The translations under genes and the position numbers were made by a program. Below, piece after piece: positions 1-9,968 of a DNA stretch of 64,000 nucleotides (position 1 is the stretch's first letter; each line of letters begins with the position of its first letter). Origin of the DNA: TMP-86 sp031394735 (GTDB taxonomy: Bacteria; Pseudomonadota; Gammaproteobacteria; Steroidobacterales; Steroidobacteraceae); assembly GCA_031394735.1 (NCBI GenBank), contig JANMXI010000072.1, positions 1 to 64,000 of the forward strand. Direction: 5' to 3'. Below the pieces are notes generated by a model. The model had not been told where the DNA came from and ran no database searches. It saw nothing but the letters and a program-made list of their open reading frames with translations.

Positions 1-1764
1 GAGACCGCAAAGCTGGCGCGCGCGGATGCCATCCATCCGGGCTATGGCTTCTTATCCGAAAACGCCAACTTCGCGCAGGCCTGCGCCGGCGCGGGCATCC
101 TCTTCGTCGGTCCGCCGACAAGCGCGATGCGCGCCATGGGCTCCAAGAGCGCCGCCAAAGCCGCCATGGCAGCAGCGGGTGTGCCGGTGGCGCCGGGATA
201 TCACGGCGATGACCAGAGTGCGCAGCATCTACGTGCGGAGGCGTTGCGTGTCGGTTTCCCGCTGATCGTCAAGGCCAGCGCCGGCGGCGGCGGCAAAGGC
301 ATGCAAGTGGTGGAATCCGCGGAAGGCGTGGCGGGGGCCATCGAATCCGCGCAACGCCTGGCGCGCACGGCGTTCGGCGATGACAAGCTGCTGCTGGAGC
401 GATACTTCCGCGTTGCCCGTCATGTCGAAGTGCAGGTGTTCGCCGATGCCGCTGGCGGCGTCGTTACCCTGTTCGATCGCGACTGTTCGATTCAACGCCG
501 CCATCAGAAGGTGGTCGAAGAAGCGCCGGCGCCTGGGCTGCGGCCCGACGTGCGCGCCGCCATGGCGGAGGCGGCCATCAAAGTGGCGCGCGCCGTGGGG
601 TACGTTGGCGCCGGCACCATCGAGTTCCTGATGGACGCCGAGCAGGGTTTTTACTTCATGGAAATGAACACGCGTCTGCAGGTCGAACATCCGGTGACCG
701 AGATGATCACGGGCGTGGACCTGGTCGAATGGCAATTGCGCGTCGCGCGCGGCGAGCGCTTGGCTGATTTCGCGCCGCCGCTGAGCGTTCGAGGCGCCGC
801 CGTGGAAGTGCGCCTGTACGCGGAGGATCCGGCACACGGCTATCTGCCCAGCGTCGGTCGACTGCAGCATGTGCATTTCCCCGCGGAAGGCCCGCATCTG
901 CGCCTGGACATGGGTGTCGAGTGCGGGGACGAGGTGTCCTCCTTCTACGATCCCATGCTCGGCAAAGTCGTCGCCTGGAGCGATACGCGCAGCGCTGCGA
1001 TTGAGCATCTGACACGCGCGATCGGCGAGATCGAAGTGATTGGCGTGAACACCAATCGCGCGCTGCTGTTCAGCATTCTCAAGACCCGCGCGTTTCGCGA
1101 CGCGCAACTGGCGACGCATTTTTTGGAATCGACCCAAGACTCCCTGTTGCTGACCGACGCGCCACCCGATGCCGAGAGCTTGACGCTGATGGCCATCTGG
1201 AGCGTCTTGCAGCGAGGCGAGCACAACGCTGCCGTTTCCCCGTGGCAAGACCGACGTGGCTGGCGGCTTGGCGGTGACCCATCAAGCCGCTGGAGCTTCG
1301 ATTGCGGCGAGGTGGATCTGGTGGCTGCTTCCGGCAATCGCTTTGTTGCAACCGTTGGCACGCAACTGGTGTCGGTGGACGTGCTGCGACATGATCAAGA
1401 TGCCCTGCACGTCCAGATCGGCGCACGCATTTTGACGGCACGGTTGCGGCGCGCGGGGGCACAGCTCCACCTGTTCAGTGAAGGTCGTCATTGCAGCGCG
1501 CACTTGATCCTCACCGAGGATGCCCTGGAGTCGAGCGAATCGGTTGATCAAGGCTCGCTGGTCACGCCGCTGCCGGGCACGGTGGTGGCGGTGCACGTCA
1601 CAGCAGGCGAAGTGGTCAAACGCGGCGCCGCATTGGTGACGGTTGAGGCGATGAAGATGGAGCACACGCTGACGGCGCCGCGCGACGGCACCGTGGTTCG
1701 CGTCGCCTATGCGGTTTCCGAGCGGGTATCTGAAGGTGCCGTATTGATCGAACTGTCTGAATAG
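1..1764 (+). CDS. Biotin-dependent acyl-CoA carboxylase, alpha (biotin carboxylase/BCCP) subunit, 5'-truncated
   Basis: Cut by the window start: the frame is open from base 1 and begins inside the biotin carboxylase N-terminal domain at the family motif HPGYGFLSEN. About 70-75 residues are probably missing; 587 remain. The ATP-grasp domain follows, with a glycine-rich loop (ASAGGGGKGM) and the metal-binding stretch EMNTRLQVEHPVTE. The C-terminal biotin-carboxyl-carrier domain has the biotinylation motif EAMKMEH, with its lysine at residue 552 of the fragment, 35 from the end. The subunit carboxylates its biotin with ATP and bicarbonate, and a separate beta subunit transfers the carboxyl group to an acyl-CoA. 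Estimated full length near 660 and the single-chain layout fit methylcrotonyl-CoA carboxylase (leucine breakdown) or propionyl/geranyl-CoA carboxylase. The substrate cannot be fixed without the beta subunit, which lies outside the window. Confidence 0.93.
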   Translation, partial: ETAKLARADAIHPGYGFLSENANFAQACAGAGILFVGPPTSAMRAMGSKSAAKAAMAAAGVPVAPGYHGDDQSAQHLRAEALRVGFPLIVKASAGGGGKGMQVVESAEGVAGAIESAQRLARTAFGDDKLLLERYFRVARHVEVQVFADAAGGVVTLFDRDCSIQRRHQKVVEEAPAPGLRPDVRAAMAEAAIKVARAVGYVGAGTIEFLMDAEQGFYFMEMNTRLQVEHPVTEMITGVDLVEWQLRVARGERLADFAPPLSVRGAAVEVRLYAEDPAHGYLPSVGRLQHVHFPAEGPHLRLDMGVECGDEVSSFYDPMLGKVVAWSDTRSAAIEHLTRAIGEIEVIGVNTNRALLFSILKTRAFRDAQLATHFLESTQDSLLLTDAPPDAESLTLMAIWSVLQRGEHNAAVSPWQDRRGWRLGGDPSSRWSFDCGEVDLVAASGNRFVATVGTQLVSVDVLRHDQDALHVQIGARILTARLRRAGAQLHLFSEGRHCSAHLILTEDALESSESVDQGSLVTPLPGTVVAVHVTAGEVVKRGAALVTVEAMKMEHTLTAPRDGTVVRVAYAVSERVSEGAVLIELSE

Positions 1765-1791
1765 ACCGCGACAGCTCGCAACATCACGGCG

Positions 1792-3465
1792 TCAGGCGAC
1801 CTGCGATTGGCTTGCCGACAGCGGTACGGGCGGCAGGGTGACACGAAACCGGGTTTGCGATCCCAGCACACTGGCGAGACCCACCCGACCGCCGTTTTCG
1901 GCAACGTAACGGCGTACCAGCGCCATGCCGATTCCGCGACCACCTTCGGCGCTGGATTCGGTTGCGGTGCTGAATCCTTTTTTGAATATCAGTTTGATGG
2001 CCTGGCGATCCGGCAGCTTCTGCGCCGCGTCCGCGGTGATGATGCCCTTCGCCACGGCGGTTTCACGCAGCAAGGCCGCATCCAGACCACGGCCGTCGTC
2101 GATGAAGGAGAGCTGAAAACTGTCATCTGCGCGGTGTTCGAAATTCAATGTGAGACTGCCGAACGTCGGCTTGCCCGCCGCAGTCCGCTCATCCTGCGAC
2201 TCGATGCCATGCATGACGGCATTTCGAATCAATTGAATCACGATGTTCTTGACGACGCCCTGATACGCAGCCGGCACGTCCGACAATCCGCTGCAGGTCA
2301 GTGCGACACTCTTGTCATTGGCCTGCGCAACGTGTTCGGTCATCGACAGCAGTGCGCTCTCGAGGCTTCCGGCAGGTGCTGCGCGCGATGCGGCCGCAGC
2401 CGTCGCCGTGGGTTGCGCCGAAATCCCTGCTGCCGCCGCTGCTGCAGCGGTGAGCGCCGCCAATCGCGGCGCTTCAATAATCTCCGTACCGTTGTCGGTC
2501 ACGCGCGGTGCGTGCTGCTCCACGATCGCCGGCAGGCTCAAAGGAGCCGCCACCGGCGCGGACGTGGCTGCAGCGGCGCGGGATGATGCCGCGCTGCTGG
2601 TCATGCTGCGCATCAATGCCAGATGGGCGAATAGCTCATCGAGCCGAACCGCCAGCGGTAGAAAGTCGGATCCGGACAGCGATTCCGCCTTTTTCAGATC
2701 CATCGCCGCATCTTCGAACGCGCGCGCGAGTGCCTCGATGGCATCGAGTTCCAACACGGCCGCCTGCTGTTTGATCAGCACGATCTGCTGCAGAATCTCG
2801 TCGAGCTTGGAACGGAAAGCTTCGCTGGCGCGCGCCGGCTTCTTCAGCGCCGCATTGATCAGGTTCATCGACGATTCGCTGTGGCGCAGAAACGAGGCAA
2901 AGCGCTCGGCCCCGACACGAACCAGCGTTGAGAGGCATGCCGCCTGGGCTTTTGAATAGGTGCGCAGTTCTTCGAGCTCACGGGTCAGCTCAAACCGCTG
3001 AGTCACATCGCTGACGGCAACCACCCACTGCTGCGAGTCGCTCAACGTGACGATGCGCCGGAATGAAAAACTCAGATGCTTGTTCTCGACGGTGTTTTCG
3101 CCGACGGTAATGCGCACCGGCACATCCTGCAGCGGGTTGCGCGAATTCAAATCGGCCGGCGCGTCGTTGGCGCGCAACTGGGCCAGGAATTCTTGCGCGA
3201 GCGCGCAGGTTTTCGGGGTGAAGACCGACTCCAGCAATTTGTCGAAGTTGAGATTCAGCAGATCGCGGCGGCGGAACAGTGTCTCCAGCGACCGGGACAG
3301 CGGCGCGCGAATCTTGCCGTCACGATCCAGCAAAAACACGCCCTGCGGCAGCCCGCCCAGAATTTCTTCGTTGAGGCGCGTGGCCTTGGCGATGGCTTCC
3401 GACAATTCGCGCTCGTGGCGCTGTTTTGAGATCAACATTTGCGCCAGCGTGTCAGAGTCCGGCAA
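1792..3465 (-). CDS. CheA-like histidine kinase with PAS-like domain and degenerate Hpt domain
   Basis: 557 residues. The N-terminal part is a short coiled coil, then a PAS-like domain (about 35-165, with GVFLLDRDGKI and an AVSDVTQRFE exit helix). Residues about 175-260 form a helical Hpt-like domain. An Ala/Pro-rich linker leads to a CheA-type HATPase (about 370-545) with an intact N box (IRNAVMHGIE, N415), DDGRGLD and GRGIGMALV. In the Hpt region the segment IVLIKQQAAVLELDAI aligns with the usual HxxKG motif, but V229 stands where the phosphorylated histidine should be and the glycine is Q233. It may bind ATP yet be unable to phosphorylate itself at the usual site. It follows the receiver-Ser/Thr kinase gene by 99 bases on the same strand, probably as an operon. 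The start at 3465 is TTG; ATG at 3438 is the alternative. Confidence 0.8.
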   Translation of the reverse strand: MPDSDTLAQMLISKQRHERELSEAIAKATRLNEEILGGLPQGVFLLDRDGKIRAPLSRSLETLFRRRDLLNLNFDKLLESVFTPKTCALAQEFLAQLRANDAPADLNSRNPLQDVPVRITVGENTVENKHLSFSFRRIVTLSDSQQWVVAVSDVTQRFELTRELEELRTYSKAQAACLSTLVRVGAERFASFLRHSESSMNLINAALKKPARASEAFRSKLDEILQQIVLIKQQAAVLELDAIEALARAFEDAAMDLKKAESLSGSDFLPLAVRLDELFAHLALMRSMTSSAASSRAAAATSAPVAAPLSLPAIVEQHAPRVTDNGTEIIEAPRLAALTAAAAAAAGISAQPTATAAAASRAAPAGSLESALLSMTEHVAQANDKSVALTCSGLSDVPAAYQGVVKNIVIQLIRNAVMHGIESQDERTAAGKPTFGSLTLNFEHRADDSFQLSFIDDGRGLDAALLRETAVAKGIITADAAQKLPDRQAIKLIFKKGFSTATESSAEGGRGIGMALVRRYVAENGGRVGLASVLGSQTRFRVTLPPVPLSASQSQVA

Positions 3466-3564
3466 AGCGCGGCTAGACCCCCGTCACAGGCTCAATTGGG
3501 CTCGATTGGCCTTGGCGCCGGCGGGTGTTCCGAGTGTGAGACAGATCACAAGACGCGCGATGGA

Positions 3565-4827
3565 TCAGGCCACCGCAGCGATATCGGTGTTCAGATCGGC
3601 GAGCAATTCATCGGTGGAGGCGTAGCGTTCGCGCAGCTCTTTGGCCATCAGTCGGTTCAAAATGGGCTGCTGTGCCGCCAACTCTGCGGGGAGAACGGGT
3701 ACCGGGGATTTCGTATGTTGCGCCATGATCGCCATGGCGCTGCGACCCAGATAGGGGCGGGCGCCGGTGAGCATTTCGTAGAACATCACGCCGAGGCTGT
3801 ACAGGTCGGTGCGCAAATCGATCGGCAACGCCTGGGCCTGTTCCGGGCTCATGTAGAACGGCGACCCCAGCACTTTGCCGATGCCCGTGGTGCTGCCGTC
3901 GTCTTCGGCACGCCGCGCCAGACCGAAGTCGATGAGCACCGGCGAGTTGTCTTCGCGCAGCATCACGTTGGCCGGCTTCAGGTCGCGGTGAAAAATGCCG
4001 AAGACGTGGATGACGCGCAGCGCCTCGGCAATGGCGCGAAGGTAGTACAGGCTTTCCTGCACGGTGAGCGGATTGCGCAGGCGGTCGCGCAGGTCGCCGC
4101 AGGGGAAATATTCCATGGCGAGGTACAGATGCTGAGGCAGCGTGCCGTAGTCGTGAATCTGCACTATGGCAGGGTGCGAGATACTGGAAATGATCTCGTA
4201 TTCGCGCTGAAAGCGTTCGGCGTCCTGCATCTCGCGAGCGCTCTTGCCGGTGTTGATCACCTTCAACACCACGTTGCGGCTAAGCTTCTGCGCACGCGCC
4301 AGATACACCGCTGAAAAATTGCTGGTGGCGATTTCCTTGAGGATTTCGTAGCCGGGCAGGGTAATCTCCGGCGCCACCGGCGCTGAGGCTTCCTGGGCGG
4401 CACGCGCCGCGCGCACGGCAGCCTCGCGCTTGGCGCATGCTTCCGCGACCGCGGTCAACAGCAAGTCGCGGCTGATGCTGGCCAGCGGCAGATAATCCTT
4501 TGCGCCCGATTTCAGTGCGCGCACGGCACACAGTTCGTCGCCGTCTTTGGACAGGACGATGAAATGCATGTCATGGCGCAGGCGCAGCACCTGTAGCATG
4601 CATTCGATCGCGTATTTGGTCGCCGATTCGGACGCGAAGTCGACATGGAAGAAGATCGCGTCCGGTGGGGGTTCGGCGATGAAGGTCCCCAGCACATGCC
4701 CCTGGGCCAGCGGGATCGAGGAAACCGTGCTTTCAGGCCACTGGCTGGTGATATGGTGGCTCATCCACTGCAGACGCTTGGCATCTGCGCCGACGACCAG
4801 CACGACGGGGGACACGGTTTCTACCAT
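3565..4827 (-). CDS. Ser/Thr protein kinase with degenerate N-terminal receiver domain
   Basis: 420 residues. Residues 8-130 have the alternating pattern of a response-regulator receiver, but the phosphorylated Asp is replaced by H61 (PDAIFFHVDF). The first-strand acidic pair is G13-A14, and the conserved lysine is missing from GAKDYLPLAS. Residues about 155-415 are a eukaryotic-type kinase with VLKV lysine, HRDLKPANV (catalytic D282), DFGLARR and MSPEQ. The glycine-rich loop has lost its glycines (IATSNFSAVYLA, 166-177). No transmembrane segment is seen, so the protein is probably cytoplasmic. Catalytic residues suggest it may still phosphorylate Ser/Thr, with the receiver fold used as a docking or dimer module. 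It is the first gene of a two-gene minus-strand unit with the CheA-like protein, and is divergent from the DegP-like protease across 153 bases. Confidence 0.85.
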   Translation of the reverse strand: MVETVSPVVLVVGADAKRLQWMSHHITSQWPESTVSSIPLAQGHVLGTFIAEPPPDAIFFHVDFASESATKYAIECMLQVLRLRHDMHFIVLSKDGDELCAVRALKSGAKDYLPLASISRDLLLTAVAEACAKREAAVRAARAAQEASAPVAPEITLPGYEILKEIATSNFSAVYLARAQKLSRNVVLKVINTGKSAREMQDAERFQREYEIISSISHPAIVQIHDYGTLPQHLYLAMEYFPCGDLRDRLRNPLTVQESLYYLRAIAEALRVIHVFGIFHRDLKPANVMLREDNSPVLIDFGLARRAEDDGSTTGIGKVLGSPFYMSPEQAQALPIDLRTDLYSLGVMFYEMLTGARPYLGRSAMAIMAQHTKSPVPVLPAELAAQQPILNRLMAKELRERYASTDELLADLNTDIAAVA

Positions 4828-4980
4828 AATGCGCGGCAGAGTAGCCGCCCGGGCACCTTACGGTCCGGTCTGGAATTCACAGTTTTGTTTAACCGAATTT
4901 AATGCAACCTCTGCGCCGGCGCGATTGTCAGACCCTACGCATCGAGGTTTAACCATCAGGTTTGTTTGGAGGCTTCTTCA

Positions 4981-6471
4981 ATGGGAAATTTGAGAACTTG
5001 GACCATGGCCCTGGTTGCCGGCGCACTGGTGGCGTTGGTTCTGCATGAGGGTTCCGGGGTGCAAGGCAGTGCGCAGGCCGCTCAGGTGGCGGGCCAGAAG
5101 GCAGCCGTCGTAGAGCCCGCACCCGCTGAGTCCGTTCCCACACCGGTCGCGCGTCCGGCAAAAGTCACCGGGTTACCGGATTTCTCGCAGCTCGTGGCTG
5201 AGAACGGCGCTGCGGTGGTCAATATCAGCGTCGTCGAAAAGGTGCAAAGGGGCGCAGATTCCGTGGAAATGGACGATGCGGGCGACCCGTTGTCACAATT
5301 CTTTCATCGCTTCCAGGGGCCGGCGCCGGGCCGCGCGCCACCCGCGAAGGGCATTGGTTCGGGTTTCATCATCAGCGCCGATGGCTATGTGCTCACCAAC
5401 GCGCACGTGGTCGCCGACGCCGCCACCGTCTCGGTCCGGTTGACCGACCGGCGCGAATTCACCGCCAAGGTGATCGGCGTCGACAAACGCAGCGACGTGG
5501 CGTTGATCAAGATTGCAGCCAAAGGCTTGCCCAAGGTCCGCTTCGGCGACCCGACGCTGTTGCGGCCCGGCCAATGGGTGATCGCCATCGGCTCGCCCTT
5601 CGGCTTCGACAACAGCGTCACGGCCGGTGTCGTGAGCGCCACCGCGCGATCGCTGCCGGATGAGAACTACGTGCCCTTCATCCAGACGGATGCGGCGGTC
5701 AATCCGGGCAATTCCGGCGGCCCGCTGTTCAATCTGGACGGTGAAGTCATCGGCATCAATTCGCAGATCTACAGCCGGACGGGCGGCTTCATGGGCATGT
5801 CCTTCGCCATCCCCATCGATCTGGTCCTGAACGTCAAGGATCAATTGTTGAGCAAGGGTAAAGTCAGCCGCAGCCGCATTGGTGTCGGTGTGCAGGAAGT
5901 CAATCAGCAGTTCGCGCAGACCTTTGGGCTGGATGTTCCGCATGGCGCGTTGGTCAGCGCCGTGGAGCCGAAGAGCCCGGGCGAGCGCGCCGGTCTGAAG
6001 CCGGGCGATGTCATCACCAGTGTCAACGGCAAAATCGTCAATCGCTCGGCCGACCTGCCCGCCATCATTGCCTCACTCGCGCCGGGTTCGCAGGCCAACA
6101 TCGGCATCTGGCGTGACCGGCATGCCGCGCAGGTGGAGGTCCGCACGGTGGCGCTGGAGGACGAAACTCCCATCAAGAATGCGCGCGGCGAACGCGACAG
6201 CGACTCGGGCAAGCTCGGGCTGGCATTACGGTCGCTGACACCCAATGAGCAGGAGCAGCTGGGCACCAAAGGACGTCTGGTGGTCGAGGACGCCTCGGGT
6301 CCCGCCCTGGCGGCGGGCGTGCAGCCCGGCGATGTGGTGCTGGGCATCAACGGCACGCCGGTGAGTTCGGTATCCGAGCTCAAGCGTGAGGTGGCGCGGG
6401 CCAGCGGCAGCATCGCGCTCCTGATCCAGCGCGAAGATGCGCAAATTTACATGCCAATCGACATCGGCTAG
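4981..6471 (+). CDS. Periplasmic serine protease, DegP/DegQ (HtrA) family
   Basis: 496 residues. The ATG at 4981 is chosen because GGAGG at 4968-4972 sits 8 bases upstream; the in-frame TTG at 4966 would overlap that site. The N-terminus is a signal sequence or membrane anchor (hydrophobic about 8-21, then SAQAA). The trypsin-like domain has the triad H142 (TNAHVV), D172 (RSDVALIK) and S245 (NPGNSGGP). Two PDZ domains follow (about 300-390 and 405-490). Members degrade or refold misfolded envelope proteins. The length and two PDZ domains match DegP/DegQ/MucD rather than the one-PDZ DegS. A sigma-E promoter would be expected from the family, but I could not find a convincing one upstream. Confidence 0.93.
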   Translation: MGNLRTWTMALVAGALVALVLHEGSGVQGSAQAAQVAGQKAAVVEPAPAESVPTPVARPAKVTGLPDFSQLVAENGAAVVNISVVEKVQRGADSVEMDDAGDPLSQFFHRFQGPAPGRAPPAKGIGSGFIISADGYVLTNAHVVADAATVSVRLTDRREFTAKVIGVDKRSDVALIKIAAKGLPKVRFGDPTLLRPGQWVIAIGSPFGFDNSVTAGVVSATARSLPDENYVPFIQTDAAVNPGNSGGPLFNLDGEVIGINSQIYSRTGGFMGMSFAIPIDLVLNVKDQLLSKGKVSRSRIGVGVQEVNQQFAQTFGLDVPHGALVSAVEPKSPGERAGLKPGDVITSVNGKIVNRSADLPAIIASLAPGSQANIGIWRDRHAAQVEVRTVALEDETPIKNARGERDSDSGKLGLALRSLTPNEQEQLGTKGRLVVEDASGPALAAGVQPGDVVLGINGTPVSSVSELKREVARASGSIALLIQREDAQIYMPIDIG

Positions 6472-6490
6472 CGGTTTCGTTGTACTTGGA

Positions 6491-6516
6491 GGGCGCGTTC
6501 GGATTTAATCGCGCCC
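6491..6516 (+). other. Hairpin abutting the ygiQ start codon
   Basis: GGGCGCG (6491-6497) and CGCGCCC (6510-6516) form a perfect 7-bp stem with a 12-base loop ending directly before ATG 6517. The only Shine-Dalgarno-like run (GGAGGG, 6488-6493) overlaps its 5' arm. It could limit translation of the radical SAM gene or mark the degP transcript end, though it has no T tract. Confidence 0.4.
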
Positions 6517-8734
<2,218 letters not shown>

Positions 8735-8757
<23 letters not shown>

Positions 8758-9817
8758 CCTCGCGATGGGCCGGGTCGAAATGGCCGCCGTCGCGAACACT
8801 GAGCGCGGCGTGCATCTGCGCGACGATCGAGAGGGCGATGGCTTCGGGCGTCGAGGCGCCGATATCCAGGCCGACCGGGCCGTAAACCGAGGTCTCGGCA
8901 CGGCCCAGCGGCCGTCCCAGATCGTGCAGGATACGTTCGCGCCGCGTCGCAGGACCCAATAGACCGATATAACGCAACCCAAACCGGCTCAGCACGTCGA
9001 GGTACGCGACATCCGAGGCAAGGTGATGGCTCATGATCACCGCCGCGTCGAAGCCCTTCAAGTCGACGCACTGTTCGAGTTCCTCGGGTCTGCCCAGCAG
9101 AACGGCACCCGCTTGCGGGAATAGCGCCGGGTCGGCGTAGGCTGGACGGTGATCGTAGACGGTGACGCTCCAGCCCAGCGCGGCCACGAAGGCATGCACG
9201 GGGATCACGTCGCGGCCCGCACCACATAGCAGCACCCGCATCGGCAATTCGACCGGGGTGATGAAACACTCCAGTTTTTGTCCTTCGACCAGGATTGAGT
9301 GGATTCCCGGCAACAGGTGCGGATGATCCTGCAACGCCGCTGCGAGCGCATCCTGCGGGACTTCCGGGTGGAAACCATGCCGGCCGAGCTGTTGCGGGGT
9401 CGCCGCGCCGCCGATCACCGTCACCAGTGTGCCGGGCACGCCGCGTTGCAGACAGCGTTGCAGGAAGGGCAGAGGCCCGAACGCGTTACCGGCAGCCACG
9501 GGCTCGATCCACACGTCCATGGCGCCTTCACAACCCAGTCCCAGCCCCCAGACCGGGTCATCGTTGCGCGTATCAAACCAGTGACGTTGCGGCTGGCCGC
9601 TCGCCATGACCTGAGTCGCCAGTTCGCGCAGTTCACCTTCCAGGCATCCACCGCTGAGCAGGCCGCTGCTGCCGCCGTCCGCGGCGATCAGGATGCGGGC
9701 GCCCGCCTTGCGGTAGGTGGAGCCTTCGGTGCGAACGATGGTGGCCAGCGCCATCGGGGCGCCGCGAGTCTTTCCTTCATCGAAAAACCGGCAAAGTTGA
9801 GTGAGACTTGCATCCAT
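8735..9817 (-). CDS. XdhC/CoxI family protein (molybdenum cofactor maturation factor)
   Basis: 360 residues from the ATG at 9817; a TTG at 9826 is an alternative. The N-terminal XdhC/CoxI domain carries TEGSTYRKAGARIL and the conserved SGGCLEGE. The C-terminal half is a Rossmann-like XdhC domain (PMRVLLCGAGRDVIPV, then VTVYDHRPAYAD and GLLGPATRRERI). XdhC proteins bind molybdenum cofactor, promote its sulfuration and insert it into xanthine dehydrogenase-type enzymes. No molybdoenzyme gene is seen here, so its client lies elsewhere. Divergent from thrA. Confidence 0.88.
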
Positions 9818-9968
9818 GGGTGGCAAGTGTAGCGTAGGTTTATCCCTTGCTAGAGGGCCGCTGCAACCATTAAAGTGCGGGATTGCTCAAGGCCTTCCGC
9901 CTTAGGCGTACTCTACAAAGAAAGTGAGAATTGCCTCAGCGATTCGACACGCTGGTGGCCGCTGCAGT

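Noticed and set aside
229..1248. 339-codon open frame antisense to the carboxylase
   Set aside because: It lies fully inside a gene with clear biotin carboxylase motifs and shows no known domain; a GC-rich antisense shadow.
4872..4904. Sigma-E-like promoter for the DegP-type protease
   Set aside because: GGAATT is present, but no proper -10 follows at the right spacing; sigma-70 match is also poor.
9827..9968. Threonine attenuator or riboswitch before thrA
   Set aside because: No Thr/Ile-rich leader peptide and no terminator pair; only a short CGCC/GGCG stem.
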